A DNA stretch of 7,028 nt from an uncultured bacterium (GTDB lineage: Bacteria; Actinomycetota; Aquicultoria; SKW223), in assembly GCA_938042205.1 (NCBI GenBank), contig CALIRS010000061.1, positions 1 through 7,028 on the forward strand, in the 5' to 3' direction. A program made the translations under genes and the position numbers. The notes beneath the pieces were generated by a model. It saw only the letters and a program-made list of their open reading frames with translations, had not been told where the DNA came from and made no database searches. Shown here piece by piece: positions 1-5,485 of this stretch. Within the stretch, counting starts at the first letter, position 1. Each line of letters opens with the position of its first letter.

Positions 1-588
1 AAAGTGATAATCTTTTCGTTTATCTGACGTTTGCCCGAGGGTATTAAGAATGTGAGAAGTGATGAAAAATGTGATTGATATTGCAATCGGAATACACCTT
101 TCAAGGAAAACAGCTGTCAGGAACAAGTGAAGCATTCCAAAAAAGGCGATAAAAGCATAAATGTGGATACCCATAAAGAGCAATCCCTTCAGCTTTAAAG
201 ATGCACCGTACAGGTCATAAAAAATGTACAGAGATACTAACGTTACTATAACCAGGAAAAGAATTCCAATCAGAAGAGCAAGGGCTCTTTTAAAAACCAA
301 CCTGGTTCTTTTAACAGGTTGAGACAGTAAATTTTCAATAGTTCCAGTTTCCACTTCTTTAGAAATAATGGAGCTACCATAACTTATAGCGTAAATAAAG
401 AAAATTACTGGCAACCAAAGTGCGAAAATTTCAAAAGGGCAGCTCTTTAGTAGCTCTATATAAAGAGCAATATTTTTTCCAAGTGCGGGGATGAAAGAAG
501 CTACAATCCAGCTGTAAGCTGTAAGATCCAGAGCGAAAAAGAAATGTCCCATCTTTCGTTCTTTAAAGAATTGAATTGTAATTGTCAT
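1..588 (-). CDS. ABC-2 type transporter permease, partial (C-terminus outside window)
   Basis: This frame runs without a stop from ATG at 588 to the window edge, giving 196 residues; its C-terminus lies beyond position 1. It is the membrane subunit of an ABC-2 type exporter; the substrate is unknown. Hydrophobic segments lie at about residues 15-35, 52-75, 102-124, 135-162 and 165-184. A cytoplasmic loop at 76-94 (SKEVETGTIENLLSQPVKR) matches the conserved ABC-2 permease pattern of an acidic-rich stretch, then GTxE-LL-xPV-R, just before the next helix. The ATG overlaps the ATPase stop as TGATG, so translation is coupled and the two form a transporter pair. Unlike the ATPase, it shows no frame damage. 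The usual family length is about 250-270 residues, so roughly one helix is missing at the edge. Family call is firm; cargo is not inferable. Confidence 0.85.
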   Translation of the reverse strand, partial: MTITIQFFKERKMGHFFFALDLTAYSWIVASFIPALGKNIALYIELLKSCPFEIFALWLPVIFFIYAISYGSSIISKEVETGTIENLLSQPVKRTRLVFKRALALLIGILFLVIVTLVSLYIFYDLYGASLKLKGLLFMGIHIYAFIAFFGMLHLFLTAVFLERCIPIAISITFFITSHILNTLGQTSDKRKDYHF

Positions 589-1484
589 CAGGTTGCCCTC
601 TCATCACTATAAAACCTTAAGAACACTTCTTCAAGTGAGTGATGTTTAATTGCCAGGTCTTTTACAGGATAGGCAGAAATTTTTTTCAAAAAATCACCTA
701 TTCCCCCTCGAACTTTTAATCCAACACAGGAGTTATAACATTCCTCAAGCGCCACATTTTCTTCAGTCAGGTTTTTAATTGATACTGGACCTGGACACGA
801 AAACCAGGTTTCTACGTTACGAACTTTCCTGATCACCAGGTTTTTCACATTTTCGATGGTTACCGATCTACCTTCTTTAAGAATTCCCACCCTGTCACAA
901 ACATTTTCCACTTCTGGCAGGTTATGACTTGATAGGAAAATAGTTTTTTCCTTCATTTTTAAATTCAACCAAAAGATCATAAAACTGCTTTTGCATCAAA
1001 GGGTCAAGACCAGGCGTCGGTTCATCCAGAATAAGAATCTCCGGATTTGTAGCCCGGCAATGATAAAAACTTTTCTCTTATTGCCCTTAGATAAATCACC
1101 CAGTTTTTTATTAAGTTCAACAGGAAACATATCTAAAAGTTTTTCTTGAATGATTGGCTTCTTATTCCCCACACGAGAAATAAAATCAGAATACTCACCT
1201 GCAATCATTTTTGGGTAGAGGTTGACGCCACTCGTTATGTATCCGCTGACTTTTCTTATTTCCAGGCTGTCTTTGACTATGTCTTTTCCAGGTGTTCTGG
1301 CACTGCCTCTTGTCGGATAAATAAGATTGAGAAAAAGCCTGATAGTAGTAGTTTTTCCAGCACCATTAGGACCGGGGTGCCCAAAAATCTCACCATTTTT
1401 AACAGTTAGATTGAACTTTTCAACGCCACAAGCTTTTCCATAGTATTTTGTCAACTCTGAAGTGCTGATAGCTACTTAATTCAT
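588..1484 (-). pseudogene. ABC-2 type transporter ATP-binding protein, disrupted by a nonsense codon and two frameshifts
   Basis: This is the nucleotide-binding subunit that would power the adjacent permease. Numbering from ATG 1484, one sees the YYGK start of the domain, Walker A GPNGAGKTT (38-46), signature LSKGNKRK (131-138), Walker B/D-loop ILILDEPTPGLDP, H-loop SSHNLPEVENVCDRVG, and a CcmA-like tail SLEEVFLRFYSDE. These parts do not lie in one frame. Codon 3 is TAA (1478-1476), although family-like sequence (VAISTSELTKYYG) follows it in frame. An A appears missing in the run at 1046-1048, and an A appears extra in the run at 954-959. Walker B is therefore readable only in the second frame between those points, and the original frame meets TGA at 998-996. 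A TTG at 1454 could restart translation but would drop the first strand. Reconstructed length is about 298 residues, normal for the family. Either a decaying gene or homopolymer errors in the assembly. Confidence 0.82.
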
Positions 1485-1492
1485 TTATACGA

Positions 1493-1753
1493 TTAGTTTA
1501 TGCCCTTTTCGGCAACCAACTTCAACAGTTCTTTAAGCTGTTCTGGATCAGGATTACCGATAAAATACCTTCCCCCAACCTCATAAACAGGCCCTTTCGT
1601 GTCTTTTAACTCCTGTGGCATTTCTTCTCTTGAAGCGTTTATCAAGCACACATCAAGGCTGGGCACGAAATTCTTGAGCCAGCCTGCAATATCTAAAGCA
1701 ACGACACTTTCAAGGTCGTTGTCTCTTACATAGATCGTTACTTTCCTTGCCAT
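1493..1753 (-). CDS. Small thioredoxin-fold protein lacking the CXXC motif
   Basis: An 86-residue protein, cytoplasmic by appearance (no signal peptide or membrane segment). The pattern suggests a thioredoxin-like fold: strand 1 KVTIYVRD (4-11), helix DLESVVALDIAGWLKNF, strand 2 LDVCLINA (33-40), a Gly-Pro (54-55) where the cis-proline normally sits, strand hairpin PVYEVGGRYFIGNP, and C-terminal helix PEQLKELLKLVAEK. The CXXC expected after strand 1 is absent; the only cysteine is Cys36 in strand 2, so it should not be a classical disulfide reductase. ATG 1753 has GGAGG seven bases upstream and overlaps the end of arsR by 16 nt, so the two are co-translated. A role in sensing or partner binding beside the ArsR regulator is inference. 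Fold call is moderate; function unknown. Confidence 0.65.
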   Translation of the reverse strand: MARKVTIYVRDNDLESVVALDIAGWLKNFVPSLDVCLINASREEMPQELKDTKGPVYEVGGRYFIGNPDPEQLKELLKLVAEKGIN

Positions 1754-2046
1754 CTTTTTGCCTCCTTTTCCAGAAATTCCATTAACTCAGGTGCAACTTC
1801 CAGAAGGTACTCCCGGTTAAGGGAGTAATAAAGGTACTGACCTCTTCTGGAGACTTTCAAAATCTTCGAAGACTTCAAAACTCTGACATGATGAGATAAT
1901 GCCGGTCTGCTTAATGGAAGATCCGTGGCAAGCTTTTCACATGGTACCTCGTCTTCATGTGCCAGCCTGCCGACTATCTCCAGCCGGAACTCATTTGATA
2001 ATGCATCAAATATCTCTGCCAGATCTGATAAAATATTTTCAAACAT
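1738..2046 (-). CDS. ArsR/SmtB-family winged-helix transcriptional regulator
   Basis: A 102-residue DNA-binding regulator, typical ArsR length. The N-terminal helix (residues 7-29, IFDALSNEFRLEIVGRL) is the family dimerisation and first-helix signature. The helix-turn-helix spans about 36-60 (CEKLATDLPLSRPALSHHVRVLKSS), followed by the wing KVSRRGQYLYYSLN (64-77). ArsR proteins repress their own operon and release DNA on binding metal or on a redox change. Here the ELCVCDL-type cysteine pair is missing (only Cys36 is present), and the C-terminal helix lacks the His/Asp set of SmtB-type sites, so the inducer is not a predictable thiophilic metal. It leads an operon with a thioredoxin-like protein and an ABC exporter. 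ATG 2046 has no Shine-Dalgarno sequence; a -10 box six bases upstream implies a leaderless message. Autorepression through the inverted repeat at 2059-2084 is likely. Confidence 0.9.
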   Translation of the reverse strand: MFENILSDLAEIFDALSNEFRLEIVGRLAHEDEVPCEKLATDLPLSRPALSHHVRVLKSSKILKVSRRGQYLYYSLNREYLLEVAPELMEFLEKEAKRWQGK

Positions 2047-2052
2047 GTTTAA

Positions 2053-2081
2053 ATTATATTATTTACCTGTGACATTGTAAA
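2053..2081 (-). promoter_or_regulatory. Sigma70-type promoter of the arsR operon, probably giving a leaderless mRNA
   Basis: On the minus strand TTTACA (2081-2076, five of six matches to TTGACA) is followed after exactly 17 nt by TATAAT (2058-2053, full match). The arsR ATG at 2046 begins only six bases after the -10 box, so a normal start site about seven bases downstream falls on the A of the ATG. No ribosome site fits in that space, in agreement with a leaderless transcript. Confidence 0.75.
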
Positions 2082-2084
2082 TAA
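2059..2084. promoter_or_regulatory. Candidate ArsR operator: 8-10-8 inverted repeat
   Basis: Perfect inverted arms TTATTTAC (2059-2066) and GTAAATAA (2077-2084) are separated by ten bases. The repeat covers the -35 hexamer and the spacer of the arsR promoter, the usual position for an ArsR-type repressor site, so a bound dimer would block RNA polymerase. Assignment to this ArsR protein is inference from position and symmetry. Confidence 0.6.
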
Positions 2085-2122
2085 CAATTAATTAAAAAAT
2101 GCCAAATTCGGGGAAAAGTTTT

Positions 2123-2860
2123 TTAGAAAGACCTTACTCTTTCCGCAATATAGCTTGTTATTGATTTGAAAATGAGCTTACCATCTTCCGAACCAAGAAG
2201 GGAAGAAGAAGCTCTTTCAGGATGGGGCATCAAACCAAAAACATTTCCTTTTAGATTCGTAATTCCAGCAATATTGTTCAGTGAACCGTTTGGATTACTT
2301 TCCTCTGTAAGACTTCCTTCTTTATCGCAATACCTGAGAAGAACAAGCTTCTTGTTCTCAATCTCGAAAATAGTATTTTCATCAGCATAGTAATTTCCTG
2401 CATGGTGGGCGATCGGCATCCTTATCACCTGGCCCTTCTTAAATAATCTTGTGAAAGGGGAGTTATTGGACTCGACGCGCAGATAGACGTAACGGCAAAT
2501 GAATTTTAAGCTTTTATTTTGAAGCATTGCTCCTGGAAGCAACCCGGCTTCCAGAAGTATTTGAAATCCATTGCAGATGCCAAGGACAAGTCCGCCTCTA
2601 TCAAGAAAATCAGGTAGGGACTGCATCAATGGCGAGAATCTGGCAATTGCTCCTGTCCTTAAATAATCGCCGTAGGAAAATCCACCTGGAAGCACAATAC
2701 AATCGTAGTTATTTAGACTTCTTTCTTCATGCCAGACAAAATTGACCCGATTATCGAGTTCAGATATCACACGATAGGTATCGTAATCACAATTGGATCC
2801 CGGGAAAACTGCTACTCCATATCTTACTTTTTCCCGGCTTTGAACGCTTTTTTCTGGCAA
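2123..2860 (-). CDS. purQ: Phosphoribosylformylglycinamidine synthase, glutaminase subunit PurQ
   Basis: PurQ hydrolyses glutamine and channels ammonia to PurL for FGAR to FGAM conversion, in a complex with PurS. Class I glutamine amidotransferase features are complete: N-terminal strand GVAVFPGSNCD (15-25), oxyanion region LPGGFSYGDYLR (58-68), nucleophile Cys96 in LGICNGFQ, and the His213/Glu215 pair in MPHPER. I chose the TTG at 2860 (245 residues): it lies one base after the purS stop and has GGAGG six bases upstream. A TTG at 2893 in the same frame would overlap purS and has no such site. Even so, the protein carries about a dozen extra N-terminal residues (MPEKSVQSREKVRY) compared with PurQ proteins that start almost directly at the first strand. 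It is the last pur gene; purL does not follow. Function is certain, the start fairly so. Confidence 0.93.
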   Translation of the reverse strand: MPEKSVQSREKVRYGVAVFPGSNCDYDTYRVISELDNRVNFVWHEERSLNNYDCIVLPGGFSYGDYLRTGAIARFSPLMQSLPDFLDRGGLVLGICNGFQILLEAGLLPGAMLQNKSLKFICRYVYLRVESNNSPFTRLFKKGQVIRMPIAHHAGNYYADENTIFEIENKKLVLLRYCDKEGSLTEESNPNGSLNNIAGITNLKGNVFGLMPHPERASSSLLGSEDGKLIFKSITSYIAERVRSF

Positions 2861-2861
2861 A

Positions 2862-3104
2862 TCATTCCTCCATCTCGACAGTAAAGTTTTCAATAACTGG
2901 ATTTGCTAATAATTTCCCTGCCATTTCTTCAACTCGTGCTCTTGTGGCTTGGTCACTTAAGTGAAGTTCAATAATTTTACCCACTCGCGCTCCTTCGACT
3001 TCATGATACCCAAGATGATTAAGTGCTTTGGCGACGGTCGTTCCCTGCGGGTCAAGGACCGTCGGTTTCAGTGTGACGTATACTCTGGCTTTTTTCAATT
3101 TCAT
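2862..3104 (-). CDS. purS: Phosphoribosylformylglycinamidine synthase subunit PurS
   Basis: PurS is the small structural subunit that bridges PurQ and PurL in the FGAM synthase complex found in Gram-positive bacteria, archaea and many thermophiles. The 80 residues are full length for the family. They show the hallmark N-terminus VYVTLKPTVLDPQGTTVAKAL, then GYHEVEGARVGKIIELHL and a closing NPVIENFTVEMEE strand. The start is GTG 3107 or ATG 3104; I took ATG because it gives the usual short N-terminus. No separate Shine-Dalgarno sequence precedes it. The nitroreductase stop lies four bases upstream, so initiation probably depends on ribosomes finishing that gene. The purS stop is followed after one base by the purQ start, as expected for partners made together. 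Confidence 0.93.
   Translation of the reverse strand: MKLKKARVYVTLKPTVLDPQGTTVAKALNHLGYHEVEGARVGKIIELHLSDQATRARVEEMAGKLLANPVIENFTVEMEE
2867..2871 (-). promoter_or_regulatory. Ribosome-binding site deciding the TTG start of purQ
   Basis: GGAGG on the minus strand, embedded in the final codons of purS, ends six bases before TTG 2860. It lies downstream of the competing TTG at 2893 and so cannot serve that one, which favours 2860 as the purQ start. Confidence 0.75.
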
Positions 3105-3108
3105 CACC

Positions 3109-3735
3109 CTATTTAATTATTTGTGCAATTTCTTCAAATTTCTGTGGTTTCTTGGGGGTTACTTCTTTATCAGGTTTACCAAGAGGTATAATCGCGTAAA
3201 TATCCTGGTTATCTGGAACATTCAGGATTTTTTTAATATCATCTGAAGCCACCAACGGTCCCGTTGTCCAGCAACTTCCATAACCCAGTGCAGTCGCTGT
3301 GAGGATTAAATTTTCTGTGGCAGCAGAAATAGATTGTTCAATAGAATTTACCGGTGAAGCAGAAGATTTTTCTGGAAACGCTAACCTTACAGCTTCTCTT
3401 GAAGGTGTTATTACTTTTTCACCGCAAATAACAATAATCACTGGTGCATCAATATAAAAAGTGAAATAGTATCTCAGTCTTTCATATTTTTGTGCCAGGT
3501 CTTTCGGAACGTTTTTACTGGAAACGACAGCGTTAACACTTTTATGAACTGCCTCCACTATATTTTTTATTATTTCACGGTTATAGACAATGATAAAACG
3601 CCATGGCTTGAGGTTATGGGCACTCGGAGCTAAACTGGCAATTTCAATCATTTTTTTGATATCTTCAATAGGAACTGGTTCTGGCTTATATCGTCGAACG
3701 CTTCTTCTTCTGTAAACTACTTCAAAAAAGTCCAT
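3109..3735 (-). CDS. Nitroreductase-family FMN oxidoreductase within the pur operon
   Basis: A 208-residue nitroreductase-fold flavoprotein, normal family length. FMN-contact motifs are visible: RRRSVRRYK at 9-17 (phosphate-binding arginines), PSAHNLKPWRFI at 37-48, GYGSCWTTGP at 151-160 and AIIPLGKPDKEV at 181-192. Such enzymes form homodimers and use NAD(P)H to reduce nitro compounds, quinones or flavins; the natural substrate cannot be read from sequence. The ATG overlaps the purB stop (TAATG) with GAGGA six bases upstream, and the gene ends four bases before purS, so it is an integral operon member. No step of known de novo purine synthesis needs a nitroreductase, so its role here is unknown. 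It sits where many operons of this type carry purC, but it has no similarity to SAICAR synthetase. Confidence 0.88.
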   Translation of the reverse strand: MDFFEVVYRRRSVRRYKPEPVPIEDIKKMIEIASLAPSAHNLKPWRFIIVYNREIIKNIVEAVHKSVNAVVSSKNVPKDLAQKYERLRYYFTFYIDAPVIIVICGEKVITPSREAVRLAFPEKSSASPVNSIEQSISAATENLILTATALGYGSCWTTGPLVASDDIKKILNVPDNQDIYAIIPLGKPDKEVTPKKPQKFEEIAQIIK

Positions 3736-5033
3736 TAAATATCCTCGAGCCTTTTAATGATTTCAGGGACATACCTTACGAAATGACCGTAGTCAAAAAT
3801 TTTCTCAAGTTCATCTTTGGAAAGAAAATTTTTCAAGGTTTCATCTTTTAGCAGCTCGGCTGCAAAATCAGTTTCTTTGTTCTCCCAGGCTCTTAGAGCA
3901 CATCGCTGCACACTGTCATATGCTTCTGTACGTGAAAGACCTTTTTCTATAAGATAAGTGAGAACCCTTGAGGAGAAAACAAGTCCTCCTGTAAGTTCAA
4001 GATTCTTTTTCATTCTGGCGCGATCTATTTTCAGCCCTTCAAGTATTTCTAAAAATTTCTTGAGAGAATAATGGAGTGCTGTCGTTGCATCAGGGAAAAT
4101 GATTCTTTCCGGGGAGGAGTGCGAGATATCTCGCTCATGCCAGAGAGGAATATTTTCGAGTGCAATTACTGCATAACCGCGTAACAGCCTTGCCAGACCA
4201 CTTATTCTTTCGCATATCACAGGGTTCTTTTTATGAGGCATTGCAGAAGAACCCTTCTGTTTTTCCTTAAATGGTTCCTGTAGCTCAAGCACCTCTGTTT
4301 TCTGGAGATGTCGAATTTCAGTGGCGAATTTATCAAGGGAGCTTGCGGTAAGAGCAAGCGAGAGAATTATCTGAGCATGGCGGTCTCTTTGGATTATTTG
4401 CGTAGAAGCAGGTTCCGGAGTAAGGCCAAGAGATTTGAGTGCTATTTTCTCGACTTCAGGCGAAAGATTAGAATAGGTGCCGACTGCTCCTGAGATTTTT
4501 CCTATCAGAATTTGTTCTAAAGATTTCTGAAGTCTTGTTCGGTTTCTTGCCATCTCAAAAGCCCAGACGGAAAGTTTATGACCGAAGGTAATCGGTTCAG
4601 CGTGGACTCCGTGAGTACGTCCAATCATTAGAGTATTTGATTCTCTAAGAGCCATTTCTTTTAAAGAAAGGATAATGTCATCAACTAACCGTAGTATTTC
4701 CTGAAGTGCCTCTTTCAAGAGGAGACTTAGAGCAGTGTCGACAACATCTGAAGAGGTCATTCCAAAATGAAACCATCTTCCTTCATCTCCAACTTGATCG
4801 ATAATTGATTTAACAAAAGCGACGACATCGTGTTCAGTTTCTTTTTCAATCTCAATTATTCGATCAACGTTTATTTTTGCTTTTTTTCTAATAGCTTCTG
4901 AAGTTCCCGAAGGAATCTTCTGAAGTTCTTCCAGGGCTTTCAAAACAGCGAGTTCAACTTCCAGCCATTTTGAAAATTTGTTTTTTTCTGACCATATTTT
5001 TTTCATTTCAGGTGTGGTGTAACGGGGAATCAT
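3735..5033 (-). CDS. purB: Adenylosuccinate lyase PurB
   Basis: PurB cleaves fumarate from SAICAR (giving AICAR) and from adenylosuccinate (giving AMP), so it serves both IMP synthesis and the AMP branch. It is a mostly helical fumarase/aspartase-superfamily homotetramer. The 432 residues are the short, bacillus/thermotoga-like length. Key residues are seen at the positions familiar from the B. subtilis enzyme: His68 in TEHDV, His89 in WFHFGMTSSD, and catalytic His141 in GRTHGVHAEP. The flexible signature loop GSSAMPHKKNP spans 261-271 and includes the catalytic serine. GKISGAVGTYSNL lies at 178-190. AGGAG seven bases before ATG 5033 lies inside the end of purE, two bases upstream of the intergenic gap. 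Its stop overlaps the nitroreductase start. Nothing is missing. Confidence 0.97.
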   Translation of the reverse strand: MIPRYTTPEMKKIWSEKNKFSKWLEVELAVLKALEELQKIPSGTSEAIRKKAKINVDRIIEIEKETEHDVVAFVKSIIDQVGDEGRWFHFGMTSSDVVDTALSLLLKEALQEILRLVDDIILSLKEMALRESNTLMIGRTHGVHAEPITFGHKLSVWAFEMARNRTRLQKSLEQILIGKISGAVGTYSNLSPEVEKIALKSLGLTPEPASTQIIQRDRHAQIILSLALTASSLDKFATEIRHLQKTEVLELQEPFKEKQKGSSAMPHKKNPVICERISGLARLLRGYAVIALENIPLWHERDISHSSPERIIFPDATTALHYSLKKFLEILEGLKIDRARMKKNLELTGGLVFSSRVLTYLIEKGLSRTEAYDSVQRCALRAWENKETDFAAELLKDETLKNFLSKDELEKIFDYGHFVRYVPEIIKRLEDI

Positions 5034-5035
5034 CT

Positions 5036-5485
5036 TTAATCTCCTGCAAGTTCATCTCTAAGTTCTTTAAGTGCCAGTTTAATTTCCGGATATTTAAGAG
5101 AAAGAATTTGAGCAGCAAGAATCGCGGCATTAGAAGCGCCTTTCACAGCCACAGTAGCGACCGGAATTCCTCTGGGCATTTGAACTATTGAAAGAAGGGA
5201 ATCAAGTCCTCCTGCAATACCTTCACCGGGAACACCAATCACCGGTTTTATGGTCTTAGAGGCAATGACGCCTGGCAGATGTGCAGCGAGTCCAGCAATT
5301 GCGATATAGCATTCCACATTTTCATCATTCTTTTTAATAAAGTTATTAAGTTTTTCTGGCTGGCGGTGAGCTGAAATGAAATCTGAAACAGGATCAAGAC
5401 CAAGTCTCTCTGCCATTTGTACAGCTTCTTTGACAAGTTCTGAGTCGCTTTTTGAGCCTGCGAGAATTGCGATTTTTGGTTTAAT
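5036..5485 (-). CDS. purE: N5-carboxyaminoimidazole ribonucleotide mutase PurE, AUU start
   Basis: PurE converts N5-CAIR to CAIR. Motifs are those of class I: GSKSDSE (10-16, substrate phosphate/ribose site), SAHRQP with catalytic His40 (38-43), GLAAHLPG (65-72), PVIGVPGEG (81-89) and SLLSIVQMPRGIPVATVAV (96-114). A class I enzyme normally needs PurK to supply N5-CAIR; no purK is visible here. The first ATG (5416) would remove GSKSD and half of the first Rossmann unit. Between it and the upstream in-frame TGA TGA there is no ATG, GTG, TTG or CTG. The best start is ATT at 5485, giving MKPKIAILAGSKSD and 149 residues. GGTGAT, matching the extended Shine-Dalgarno sequence, lies five bases upstream. 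The start overlaps the purD stop by five bases (ATTAA). An ATC at 5488 is the only alternative nearby. Confidence 0.92.
   Translation of the reverse strand: MKPKIAILAGSKSDSELVKEAVQMAERLGLDPVSDFISAHRQPEKLNNFIKKNDENVECYIAIAGLAAHLPGVIASKTIKPVIGVPGEGIAGGLDSLLSIVQMPRGIPVATVAVKGASNAAILAAQILSLKYPEIKLALKELRDELAGD

Noticed and set aside
950..1050. Programmed ribosomal frameshifting in the ABC ATPase gene
   Set aside because: Two opposite shifts would be needed within about 95 nt, no clear slippery heptamer with a downstream structure is seen, and the same gene has a stop at codon 3.
2085..2122. Intrinsic terminator after purQ
   Set aside because: There is a T-rich stretch, but no stable GC stem with a loop precedes it; CCGAATTTGG is too short and has no loop.
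2861..2893. purQ starting at TTG 2893
   Set aside because: It overlaps purS by more than 30 nt, lacks a ribosome site, and adds further non-family residues; TTG 2860 has a well-spaced GGAGG.
3100..3110. Shared AGGGTGATGAA at the purS start and at the purD-purE junction (5488-5498)
   Set aside because: Eleven matching bases built from start, stop and Shine-Dalgarno-like elements can arise by chance; the elements play different roles at the two sites.
5036..5416. purE starting at the first ATG (5416)
   Set aside because: It would remove the GSKSD substrate-binding motif and the first strand, and no ribosome site fits it; family-like sequence continues upstream to 5485.
5248..5436. Second minus-strand open frame inside purE
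   Set aside because: It is an alternative frame of purE with no family-like features.
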